From Gammaproteobacteria bacterium (GTDB lineage: Bacteria; Pseudomonadota; Gammaproteobacteria; Eutrophobiales; Eutrophobiaceae): DNA of 5,218 nt. The translations under genes were made by a program, and so were the position numbers. Positions 1 through 5,218 of the stretch are shown here, piece after piece. A model generated the notes under the pieces. That model was not told the DNA's origin, did not search any database, and saw only the letters and a program-made list of their open reading frames with translations. How positions within the stretch are numbered: the stretch's first letter is position 1; each line of letters opens with the position of its first letter. The stretch is taken from the NCBI GenBank assembly GCA_009843675.1, contig VYCZ01000239.1:1-5218 (forward strand), read 5' to 3'.

Positions 1-15
1 GGATTTGATTCATGA
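1..15 (+). CDS. Possible 3' end of an upstream gene (partial)
   Basis: Frame 1 reads Gly-Phe-Asp-Ser and then TGA at 13-15. That stop overlaps the ATG of the next gene in an ATGA arrangement, typical of translationally coupled neighbours in one operon. Only four codons are visible, so the product cannot be named and the reading frame itself is inferred from the overlap pattern. DUF45 peptidases of this kind are sometimes found beside type I restriction subunit genes, but nothing visible here confirms that. Confidence 0.3.
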   Translation, partial: GFDS

Positions 16-434
16 CGGGAATCGCTCAAAAACGAGAGTTTAAGCAACGCGTCCGTCAATGGGCCAAGAAGCTGGATGTCAAGATTGTATGGCTGGGTAT
101 TCGCCCAATGAATAACAAGTGGGCATCCTGTTCAACAAACGGCCACCTGAACTTCAATGACGAGTTGCTGGACCTCGATGAAGAACTCTGGGATTACGTC
201 ATCGTCCACGAACTGCTTCATTTCTTTGTTCCGAATCACGGCAGGCTCTGGAAAAGCCTGATGCGGGCCCACCTGGGTGATTATGAAAAGCTGGAAGAAT
301 CTTTAAGGGTAATCAGCGATCAGAAAAAACGCTCGTTGGCCGACGCGCTAATGGGTATCCCCAGGCTGAATACGGATACGGACGAACTGTTTAAGAGACC
401 CGCCGGTTACTCACGTAACGTGGACCAGTCATAA
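12..434 (+). CDS. Small YgjP/DUF45-type zinc metallopeptidase
   Basis: A 140-residue predicted metal-dependent hydrolase of the YgjP-like (DUF45, M48-related) family. The zinc site is visible as HELLH at residues 66-70 (His66, Glu67 catalytic, His70), followed by Asn75-His76, where His76 is the likely third ligand. The family's upstream signature is present as KWASCS at 36-41, with the conserved DYVIVHE run leading into the active site. There is no signal peptide or membrane segment, so it should be cytoplasmic. Residues from about 105 on form a basic tail outside the core domain. ATG at 12 is the first possible start because an in-frame TGA lies at 6-8. GGA at 1-3 is a weak ribosome binding site 8 bases away. 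The ATG overlaps a probable upstream stop, suggesting coupling. Substrates of the family are poorly known; the family call is firm, the biological role is not. Confidence 0.88.
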   Translation: MTGIAQKREFKQRVRQWAKKLDVKIVWLGIRPMNNKWASCSTNGHLNFNDELLDLDEELWDYVIVHELLHFFVPNHGRLWKSLMRAHLGDYEKLEESLRVISDQKKRSLADALMGIPRLNTDTDELFKRPAGYSRNVDQS

Positions 435-438
435 CGAT

Positions 439-1053
439 TCATGCGCCACGTATCTGTTTCCTCCAGCAAATAAGCCGGTTATTCGCCGGCATGGCATAGT
501 CGTGTTGCAGGTACAGGTTTGCTGAATTAGCCAGTTCATCAACGTCCTCAAAGTTCCTGATGCCGCTGTGCGGGTCCCGTTGTCTCAGCCAGATGTCGAA
601 TCGCGCATTGCTCTCGCTGGTGTGGGCGTTGTCGTAGTTGAACGGGCCGTACAGCGCCAATATACCCTTGTCGGGCAACAGCCGCCCTGCTCCGGCAATC
701 ATGGCCCTGACCGAGTCCCAGTCGATGATGTGTATCGTATTTGCGCAAAATACGGCTTCGACATTCAGTTCAGGCCAGTGCGCCTGGTTCACGTCAAGCA
801 ACAGGGGTGGAGGCGTATTGGCAAGCTTTGCCTCATCCAGCCACATTTTGATGCCTGCATGATTCTCCTGCAGGTCACTGCTGTACCAGACCAGGTGCGG
901 CAGTTGCTGCGCAAAGTATACGGCGTGCTGGCCGGTGCCGCTGCCAATCTCAAGAACTTCCCTGCAACCGGAGAACAATACCTCAATAATCTCAAGGATC
1001 GGTTGCCGGTTGTTATCGCAAGCGGCGGAATAGGGTTTGATAAAGTTTTTCAA
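439..1053 (-). CDS. DUF938 family SAM-dependent methyltransferase
   Basis: A 204-residue class I methyltransferase-like protein of the DUF938 family, whose human relative is METTL26. The N-terminal family signature (KPYSAACDNNRQPIL, residues 6-20) is followed by SAM-binding motif I, VLEIGSGTGQHA, at 33-44. WYSSD (56-60) supplies the acidic residue at the end of strand 2, and CANTIHII (103-110) matches the motif IV region. The C-terminal signature runs through GPFNYDN (136-142), SESNARFDIWLRQRDP (146-161) and MPANNRL (188-194). All expected blocks are present and the length is normal, so it looks intact. The substrate is unknown for the family. The start is TTG at 1053; an in-frame stop (TAA, minus strand, 1078-1080) closes the frame upstream and no ATG or GTG lies between. 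An AGG at about 1075-1077 is too far from the TTG but well placed for a rare ATT start at 1066-1068, so the exact start is uncertain. It converges on the DUF45 gene with a 4-base gap. Confidence 0.93.
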   Translation of the reverse strand: MKNFIKPYSAACDNNRQPILEIIEVLFSGCREVLEIGSGTGQHAVYFAQQLPHLVWYSSDLQENHAGIKMWLDEAKLANTPPPLLLDVNQAHWPELNVEAVFCANTIHIIDWDSVRAMIAGAGRLLPDKGILALYGPFNYDNAHTSESNARFDIWLRQRDPHSGIRNFEDVDELANSANLYLQHDYAMPANNRLICWRKQIRGA

Positions 1054-1059
1054 CGTTGA
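1050..1059. repeat. 10-base perfect palindrome at the methyltransferase start
   Basis: TCAACGTTGA is a perfect inverted repeat that covers the TTG start codon of the minus-strand methyltransferase gene and lies at the edge of the divergent promoter region. It could be a small operator, but a 10-base palindrome is expected several times by chance in 5 kb, so this is weak evidence. Confidence 0.25.
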
Positions 1060-1143
1060 TGATCGAATGTAATGCCTTTATATGCTATTTTCACTAAAGA
1101 AGGAATAACCCGCATCTCAATTCACGCGATAGGAGTTGAAACC
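1054..1143. promoter_or_regulatory. Divergent intergenic region with candidate promoters
   Basis: This 90-base gap separates the two divergent genes and must hold both of their start regions. Its AT-rich centre (1077-1091) offers overlapping -10-like elements. On the plus strand there is an extended TGCTATTTT at 1083-1091, or TATGCT at 1081-1086 with TTGATG at 1056-1061 (19-base spacing). On the minus strand there is TATAAA at 1077-1082. None has a convincing -35 at the ideal distance, so the elements are candidates only; the shared position suggests the two promoters could compete. Confidence 0.35.
1131..1135 (+). promoter_or_regulatory. Ribosome binding site of the NTF2-like gene
   Basis: AGGAG lies 8 bases before the ATG at 1144. 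It decides the start: the longer reading frame that begins with ATG at 1072 has no ribosome binding site and would add 24 residues absent from the fold. Confidence 0.78.
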
Positions 1144-1518
1144 ATGAGCAACAATCCCGCAGACACTAACGACAGAGAAATGATTGAAAAGACCGTTCAG
1201 CACTATATTGACGGCGCAATATCCGGAAAGGGTGATGAAATGAAGCCGGCATTCCATGCGGACGCAACCATCTACGGATACGTCGGCGACGACCTGTTTG
1301 CCGGTCCCATCCAGGGGCTTTATGACTGGAACGACAACAACGGCGCAGCAACGGAACTCGAGGCGAGAATAGCCGACATCGATATAGTCGGCACCGTTGC
1401 CACTGTCCGGCTTGAACTCGACAACTGGACCGGAAATAAATTTACCGACCTGTTCAATTTGCTGAAAGTGGACGGTGAATGGAAGATTATGAACAAGGTC
1501 TTTCATCACCATGCCTAG
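1144..1518 (+). CDS. NTF2-like (lumazine-binding-like) small protein
   Basis: A 124-residue protein with the layout of the SnoaL/NTF2-like superfamily, closest in appearance to the putative lumazine-binding family (Lumazine_bd_2). An N-terminal helix (residues 8-25, REMIEKTVQHYIDGAISG) is followed by the typical KPAFHADATIYGY strand entry (34-46), where FHADA lines the cone-shaped pocket. Then comes the segment ADIDIVGTVATVRLEL (77-92) and the C-terminal TDLFNLLKVDGEWKIMNKVF (101-120), which is highly characteristic of this group. No signal peptide is seen, so it is likely cytoplasmic. The family includes both enzymes and binding proteins, and the ligand or reaction cannot be deduced here. 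The start at 1144 is set by AGGAG at 1131-1135. The natural C-terminal HHHA is part of the family end, not a tag. The next gene follows after 49 bases on the same strand, so co-transcription is possible. Confidence 0.86.
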   Translation: MSNNPADTNDREMIEKTVQHYIDGAISGKGDEMKPAFHADATIYGYVGDDLFAGPIQGLYDWNDNNGAATELEARIADIDIVGTVATVRLELDNWTGNKFTDLFNLLKVDGEWKIMNKVFHHHA

Positions 1519-1534
1519 CCCGGCACGGTAGTGT

Positions 1535-1565
1535 TATTCGGAATACCCGAACCTGTTCCCCGGGG
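1535..1565. repeat. Small inverted repeats ahead of the exported-protein gene
   Basis: Three short inverted repeats crowd the 49-base gap: TATTC/GAATA (1535-1545, 1-base loop), TTCGG/CCGAA (1537-1551, 5-base loop; it cannot form together with the first) and the self-complementary CCCCGGGG (1558-1565), which ends 2 bases before the ATG at 1568. None is followed by a T-run, so this is not a rho-independent terminator. In mRNA they could mask the start of the next gene, but stems of this size may be chance. Confidence 0.3.
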
Positions 1566-1567
1566 CC

Positions 1568-2164
1568 ATGAAAAAATATAAGGCTGCAGCAGTTTGTGTA
1601 CTGTTTTTGTGTGCGGCCCTCTCTTCGCCTCAAGACCTGCACGCCAGCAGCTCCAAACTCAGCGATAAAGATGTACAGGACGTCGAGAAAGCGGCAATTG
1701 ACTCGGAGGAAGAACAAAAGCAACGGCAGGCCATCGCGGTGATGCTGGCCGAATACGAGATCGAGGGCAGGAAACTGCTGGACGGGCTTGACGACGGCGC
1801 CGACAGGAGCGGGATTGACCGGCAGGCCGGCGCCCTGCTCTCATCCGGTGAAAAGATCATGGACTGGGCGAGGTTCCGCTTGAAGCAATGTGACGCCTAC
1901 CTTGAGAAAGCGCTGGAACTCAAGGCTAAGATATCCGACATTACACTGGAAGTACTGGAAAAAGACTATCATCACGATGGCGCATTGCCGAAAGCGCCGC
2001 CGGAGTGTTACCACGTAAAGGACACCTTCGTACATCCCGCCACAGTCCTGGTCCTCACCCGTGACGATCCTGAACTCGGAGAGGACACCATTACCGGCAT
2101 CAGGGCAGAGATCCTGGAAGTGCTCGGACATACGGAGGTCGTCCGGCAACTGGTTATTTATTGA
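1568..2164 (+). CDS. Exported protein of unknown function
   Basis: I do not recognise this 198-residue protein. The N-terminus is a clear Sec signal peptide: MKKYK, a hydrophobic core at about 6-19, and likely cleavage after LHA at 24-26, so the mature protein should be periplasmic or secreted. Cys10 and Cys15 do not sit in a proper lipobox, so a lipoprotein is unlikely. Residues 28-75 are highly charged and helical (a DVEKAAIDSEEEQKQRQ stretch), and 85-133 continue as helix, possibly a coiled-coil or helical-hairpin body. The C-terminal third (140-198) is more mixed, with PKAPPECYHV and a final amphipathic stretch. Two mature cysteines (Cys108, Cys147) could form a disulfide in the periplasm. 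No catalytic motif is visible. The start is supported by the signal peptide; the ribosome binding site is poor (GGGG only 2 bases away). It lies 49 bases after the NTF2-like gene and converges on tilS with a 19-base gap. Confidence 0.78.
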   Translation: MKKYKAAAVCVLFLCAALSSPQDLHASSSKLSDKDVQDVEKAAIDSEEEQKQRQAIAVMLAEYEIEGRKLLDGLDDGADRSGIDRQAGALLSSGEKIMDWARFRLKQCDAYLEKALELKAKISDITLEVLEKDYHHDGALPKAPPECYHVKDTFVHPATVLVLTRDDPELGEDTITGIRAEILEVLGHTEVVRQLVIY

Positions 2165-2183
2165 TAACTTAACTCCCGATTTC

Positions 2184-3503
2184 TTATCCGGTCCAGGTGA
2201 TGACCCACGAAGGTTCGTCAGCGGCTGCAAGAAATTCAGCGTCGGTCCAGAAACCTGCGACCATGGCCAGTCTGTCATTGACATAGATGAGAGGTATGCG
2301 TTCACGCAGCCAGGGCGGCGTCCCGGCTTCCTGAAACAGCTTCTTGAGCTTGTGCGTGCAGTTCCTGCCGGGAAGGCGAATCTTCTCTCCTCCGGCGCGG
2401 TAGCGGACCTCCACCCGTGCGCCGGCGCATGCCTGCTGCTTCAACCCGCTGCCGCGACCTTCCACCGCCGTCAGTTCTCCATGATCCAGGCGGCAGGGTC
2501 CGGTGAAATCCCAGACCTTGACCGCTGTGTTGTCAAAATCTTCCAAGGGCGCGCCCAAGTGGATGTATTGCCCGTAACGTTGCAGTTCCGCTCCCTTCCA
2601 CCTGATCCGCGACTTCGAGTCCCGTCTCGCCCCGACTACGTCCGTCAGGATATGTGACAACCGGCGGCTGTCCGGAACCGGCAGGTCCAGGATGCGGCAC
2701 CAGTAACGCAGCATGTTCTTCTGCCTTGGTGCAGGCAGCCGTTTCACCCGCTCGACGTGCAGCGTTGCCGGGTCTTCCGCGCCGCAGATGAGCAGGTCCT
2801 GGCGCGCCAGGTCATCGAGCAGCTCCTGGGTTTCGGCCAGGGTATCGATGGCGCGGCTGAGCGGCTGCGCCACGGACGGCCACCTGTCCTTGATTGCGGG
2901 CACTACTTCATGGCGCAGGTAATTCCTGTCAGGACGTTTGTCAGCGTTGGAGGGATCCTCAATCCAGTCCAGGTCATGAAGCCGGGCATAGTCCAGCAAT
3001 TGTTCGCGGGAGTAATGCAGCAACGGGCGCGCGTGCAGTCCTTTTCCAAAGTGGCGCACAGCCCGCATCGACGCCAGGCCCAAGACTCCCGATCCGCGCA
3101 ACAGGCGCAGCAGGAACGTCTCCAGTTGATCGTCCCGGTGATGTGCGGTCAGCAGGACCTCCCCATCAGCCAGGATGTCTTCGATCGCCGAGTAGCGTTT
3201 ATGTCTGGCCCAGCCTTCCGGACTCTCCTTTCCCGGACTGCTTGCGTCAACATCCAGCACTTCCAGTTCAACGTCTAGGGCGCGGCAGACCTTCCGGCAA
3301 TGGCCTGTCCAGGACCGGCTTTCCGGTTGTATGTTGTGATTTACGTGGACTGCCCTGACGCCGAAGCCGCCTTCCCTGCCCAGACATGCCATCAAGTGCA
3401 GCAATACGTGGGAATCCAGGCCGCCGCTGTAAGCTATCAGGAATCGTTCACGTTCTGGAAGTGTCTTGAGGAATGCCGCAACGCTTTCAGTGCCGACCTG
3501 CAT
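2184..3503 (-). CDS. tilS: tRNA(Ile)-lysidine synthase TilS
   Basis: TilS attaches lysine to C34 of the CAU-anticodon tRNA-Ile using ATP, so that the tRNA reads AUA instead of AUG and is charged with isoleucine; it is cytoplasmic and normally essential. The 439 residues match the long, E. coli-type enzyme (432 residues). The N-type PP-loop ATP motif is SGGLDS at 26-31. HVNHNIQPESRSW (53-65) follows, then LLTAHHRDDQLETFLLRLLRGSG (117-139) and WIEDPSNAD..RNYLRHEVVP (180-202), all diagnostic. The middle region (about 220-310) is the substrate-binding domain. The C-terminal TilS domain includes YRAGGEKIRLPG (368-379), HKLKKLFQEAGTPPWLRERIPL (384-405) and VAGFW (415-419). No key residue is missing. 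The ATG at 3503 shares a base with the accA stop (TGATG, minus strand), so it is probably translated by coupling. It is the last gene of the dnaE-accA-tilS unit here. Confidence 0.97.
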   Translation of the reverse strand: MQVGTESVAAFLKTLPERERFLIAYSGGLDSHVLLHLMACLGREGGFGVRAVHVNHNIQPESRSWTGHCRKVCRALDVELEVLDVDASSPGKESPEGWARHKRYSAIEDILADGEVLLTAHHRDDQLETFLLRLLRGSGVLGLASMRAVRHFGKGLHARPLLHYSREQLLDYARLHDLDWIEDPSNADKRPDRNYLRHEVVPAIKDRWPSVAQPLSRAIDTLAETQELLDDLARQDLLICGAEDPATLHVERVKRLPAPRQKNMLRYWCRILDLPVPDSRRLSHILTDVVGARRDSKSRIRWKGAELQRYGQYIHLGAPLEDFDNTAVKVWDFTGPCRLDHGELTAVEGRGSGLKQQACAGARVEVRYRAGGEKIRLPGRNCTHKLKKLFQEAGTPPWLRERIPLIYVNDRLAMVAGFWTDAEFLAAADEPSWVITWTG

Positions 3504-3505
3504 CA
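3501..3505 (-). promoter_or_regulatory. TGATG stop-start overlap between accA and tilS
   Basis: Read on the minus strand, the accA stop TGA (3503-3505) and the tilS ATG (3501-3503) share one base. There is no strong ribosome binding site before the tilS ATG (only a weak GCGGG about 13 bases away), so tilS most likely depends on ribosomes finishing accA. The geometry is seen directly; the coupling is inference. Confidence 0.7.
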
Positions 3506-4471
3506 GTCATGAAAATGCCCGCAGGACCGAAGCCGCGTTTGCCGGGTTTCCAGAAGTTCTTCAATGCTCAGCTGTTGAAGTTCGTCTAACTGTTCTTTAA
3601 TCCGGGCGCCGACACTGGACGCCACCTGGTCGTAATTCCTGTGCGCCCCGCCCAGCGGTTCCTCTATGATGGTGTCGATCAGGTCGAGTTTCTGCAGTCT
3701 CCGGGCGGTTACGCCCAGAGCTTCGGCCGCGTCTTCCGCCTTGCCCGAGTCCTTCCAGAGTATGGAGGCGCACCCCTCGGGCGATATCACCGAGTAGGTG
3801 CTGTATTGCAGCATGTTCAACCTGTCGCCCACGCCGATTGCCAGGGCGCCGCCGGAACCTCCCTCGCCGATGACGACGGAGATGATCGGCGTGCGCAACT
3901 CCGACATGACCATCAGGTTCCTGGCAATGGCCTCGCTTTGCCCGCGTTCTTCGGCGCCGATGCCGGGGTAAGCGCCCGGCGTGTCGATAAAGGTCAGCAC
4001 CGGCAGTTTGAATCTCTCCGCAAGCTGCATGATGCGCAGGGCCTTGCGATAACCTTCCGGTCTGGGCATGCCGTAGTTCCGGTGAATGCGCTCCTTGATG
4101 TCCCTGCCCTTCTGGTGCCCTACCAGCGCGACCGGTTCGCCCTCGAACCGGGCAATACCGGTCACTATCGCGGGGTCGTCGGCAAAATTACGATCGCCGT
4201 GCAGTTCGATAAAATCGGTAAATATCCTGCTCACGTAGTCCAGGGTGTAGGGCCTGAGGGGATGCCTGGCTATCTGGGAGATCTGCCAGGCATTGAGAGT
4301 CGCAAAAATTGCCTGGGTCAGGTCCTTGCTGCGTTTTTGCAGGCGCGTGATCTCGTCGTGGATATTCAGTTCGCCATCGTCGCTGACATGGCGCAACTCC
4401 TCGATCTTCGCCTCCAGCTCAGCTATGGGCTGCTCAAAATCAAGAAAATTGACTGACTGCTGCTGTTCCAT
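3503..4471 (-). CDS. accA: Acetyl-CoA carboxylase carboxyltransferase subunit alpha
   Basis: AccA forms the alpha2-beta2 carboxyltransferase with AccD, moving the carboxyl group from biotin on AccB to acetyl-CoA to make malonyl-CoA, the first committed step of fatty acid synthesis in the cytoplasm. The 322 residues match the usual length (E. coli 319). The N-terminus [19 protein letters not shown] (8-26) is a helical region nearly identical to that of E. coli, here preceded by a short MEQQQSV. The crotonase-like core carries [12 protein letters not shown] (92-103), GHQKGRD (118-124), [15 protein letters not shown] (132-146), [18 protein letters not shown] (161-178), the oxyanion-hole glycine stretch [13 protein letters not shown] (201-213) and [15 protein letters not shown] (227-241). 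All are intact. An AGG at 4480-4482 sits 8 bases before the ATG. It lies 27 bases after dnaE and overlaps tilS by one base, so it is part of one transcription unit. AccD is not in this window. Confidence 0.98.
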   Translation of the reverse strand: MEQQQSVNFLDFEQPIAELEAKIEELRHVSDDGELNIHDEITRLQKRSKDLTQAIFATLNAWQISQIARHPLRPYTLDYVSRIFTDFIELHGDRNFADDPAIVTGIARFEGEPVALVGHQKGRDIKERIHRNYGMPRPEGYRKALRIMQLAERFKLPVLTFIDTPGAYPGIGAEERGQSEAIARNLMVMSELRTPIISVVIGEGGSGGALAIGVGDRLNMLQYSTYSVISPEGCASILWKDSGKAEDAAEALGVTARRLQKLDLIDTIIEEPLGGAHRNYDQVASSVGARIKEQLDELQQLSIEELLETRQTRLRSCGHFHD

Positions 4472-4479
4472 TGTGCGGG

Positions 4480-4482
4480 CCT
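4480..4482 (-). promoter_or_regulatory. Likely ribosome binding site of accA
   Basis: On the minus strand the 27-base dnaE-accA gap contains CAGG with AGG at 4480-4482, 8 bases from the ATG at 4471. It is short but correctly spaced, and it supports the start that adds a few residues ahead of the conserved N-terminus. No promoter is evident in the gap. Confidence 0.5.
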
Positions 4483-4498
4483 GAGCAGGATTAAAGGG

Positions 4499-5218
4499 TT
4501 AAAGGCTCACCCTGCCCGGAAAGTCCAGGCATACATTCGTCATGCCAACCATGTGGGTAAGTTCAGTCAATAATTCGTCACTGATATTTACGTCCCACCC
4601 GCTGCCGAAACTCAGGAGGGTTGAGACATTGCCGTTATTATATTCCATTAAAACCCGGTTTGTCCCGCTACCATAACGCGACAATACCTCCTTGAGACCG
4701 GAAACAAATTCGTCATCCAGCATTTTCTTGTTTATTTTCAATCGGATAGACGCATATCGCCGGCGCAGTTCAGCAAGCGGGTAAACCTCGGCGGCAACGA
4801 TGGATACACCTGTCTCGTAATAGTCGTCTTCGACCGCTTCGCCCTTGATGACGACAAGCTGGTCTTTCTGTATCAGTTCACCGTACTTCTGGTAGTTCTC
4901 GTTGTAAACTGTGACCTGGACCCGTGCGGTTTTATCATCCAGCACCAATTCCGCCATGCGTCCCCTGACCCCGGTGCGGATGCGCAGGTTTTCAATATAA
5001 CCGGCAACCGTCAGGTTCATGCCTGCCTTGACCTTGTTCAACCCTGATGTAATGAAGGGCGCCAGCTCATGTTCAAAACGTGTGATGGGGTGACCTTCCA
5101 GGTAAAACCCGAGGGTCTCCTTCTCCCCTTTGAGACGTACGAGATCCTCCCAGTCAGGCGCCCCGACATAGGGAATTTCAGCTTCGCCATTACTGCCTGC
5201 AGGCGACGCCAGCAAGTC
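4499..5218 (-). CDS. dnaE: DNA polymerase III alpha subunit, C-terminal part (partial)
   Basis: This is the last 239 residues of DnaE, the replicative polymerase subunit; the 5' part (PHP, palm, fingers, beta-binding domains) lies beyond the right edge, so the TTG at 5213-5215 is an internal Leu codon, not a start. Fragment numbering begins at Asp1 (5216-5218). DWEDLVRLKGEKETLGFYLEGHP (22-44) is the diagnostic block before the OB fold (compare E. coli GERETLGLYLTGHP). The OB-fold region is about 67-145, including LVLDDKTARVQVTVY (91-105). The C-terminal domain, which in E. coli contacts the tau clamp-loader subunit, is about 150-235 with RYGSGTNRVLMEY (181-193) and LLSFGSGWDVNISDELLTEL (201-220). 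The end, VCLDFPGRVSL, is a few residues longer than the E. coli end. The frame is open and intact. It is the first visible gene of the unit leading into accA and tilS. Confidence 0.97.
   Translation of the reverse strand, partial: DLLASPAGSNGEAEIPYVGAPDWEDLVRLKGEKETLGFYLEGHPITRFEHELAPFITSGLNKVKAGMNLTVAGYIENLRIRTGVRGRMAELVLDDKTARVQVTVYNENYQKYGELIQKDQLVVIKGEAVEDDYYETGVSIVAAEVYPLAELRRRYASIRLKINKKMLDDEFVSGLKEVLSRYGSGTNRVLMEYNNGNVSTLLSFGSGWDVNISDELLTELTHMVGMTNVCLDFPGRVSL

Noticed and set aside
568..1059. 163-codon plus-strand open frame antisense to the methyltransferase
   Set aside because: The minus-strand DUF938 protein carries all family motifs; the antisense frame has none.
1072..1143. N-terminal extension of the NTF2-like gene from ATG at 1072
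   Set aside because: No ribosome binding site precedes it, the added residues do not fit the fold, and AGGAG at 1131-1135 is ideally placed for ATG at 1144.
1117..1512. 131-codon minus-strand open frame opposite the NTF2-like gene
   Set aside because: The plus-strand product has clear family features and a good binding site; the opposite frame looks random.
1504..1515. HHH near the C-terminus as a purification tag or vector trace
   Set aside because: Only three histidines, followed by Ala and stop, within a natural family ending and with no vector-like sequence nearby.
1595..1615. Lipoprotein signal in the exported protein
   Set aside because: The residues before Cys10 and Cys15 do not form a lipobox; cleavage after LHA fits better.
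2061..2657. 198-codon plus-strand open frame overlapping the exported-protein end and antisense to tilS
   Set aside because: It is a shadow of two well-supported genes; the translation is low in complexity and shows no domain signature.
3641..4456. 271-codon plus-strand open frame antisense to accA
   Set aside because: accA is conserved along its whole length; the antisense frame is explained by GC-rich codon use and has no recognisable motif.
5213..5215. TTG as the start of a separate 238-residue protein
   Set aside because: The frame continues to the window edge and the protein is the C-terminal end of DnaE, so this is an internal codon.
1..5218. CRISPR arrays, tRNA or rRNA genes, insertion sequences
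   Set aside because: No spaced direct repeats, cloverleaf pattern, transposase-like protein or terminal inverted repeats were seen on either strand.

Overview
The window looks like a piece of a gammaproteobacterial chromosome. The best evidence is the minus-strand block dnaE-accA-tilS (about 2184-5218), an order known from Pseudomonas and relatives. Its three proteins read as clear gammaproteobacterial-type family members: the DnaE C-terminal end, the acetyl-CoA carboxylase alpha subunit and full-length tRNA(Ile)-lysidine synthase. I cannot name a genus. The DNA is moderately GC-rich, which explains the many long antisense reading frames over accA and tilS.

Layout from left to right: (1) 1-434, plus strand: a small YgjP/DUF45-type zinc metallopeptidase. 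Its ATG appears to overlap the stop of a gene that lies off the left edge. (2) 439-1053, minus strand: a DUF938 (METTL26-like) SAM-dependent methyltransferase with a TTG start, convergent with gene 1 and only 4 bases from it. (3) 1054-1143: a short divergent promoter region. (4) 1144-1518, plus strand: an NTF2-fold, lumazine-binding-like small protein with a good ribosome binding site. (5) 1568-2164, plus strand: an exported protein that I do not recognise. (6) 2184-5218, minus strand: tilS, accA and the 3' end of dnaE, transcribed from right to left as one compact unit (27-base dnaE-accA gap, 1-base accA-tilS overlap).

The right-hand block is housekeeping: replication (dnaE), the first committed step of fatty acid synthesis (accA) and decoding of AUA codons (tilS). 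The left half is a loose set of accessory or poorly characterised genes with no evident shared pathway. No tRNA, rRNA, CRISPR array, insertion sequence or clear rho-independent terminator is visible. The only gene-free stretches are under 100 bases.

I found no convincing undescribed multi-gene system. The points most worth a second look are the unrecognised exported protein, the possible link of the DUF45 peptidase to a truncated upstream gene, the DnaE clamp-motif region at the right edge, and the weak or unusual start signals of two genes.
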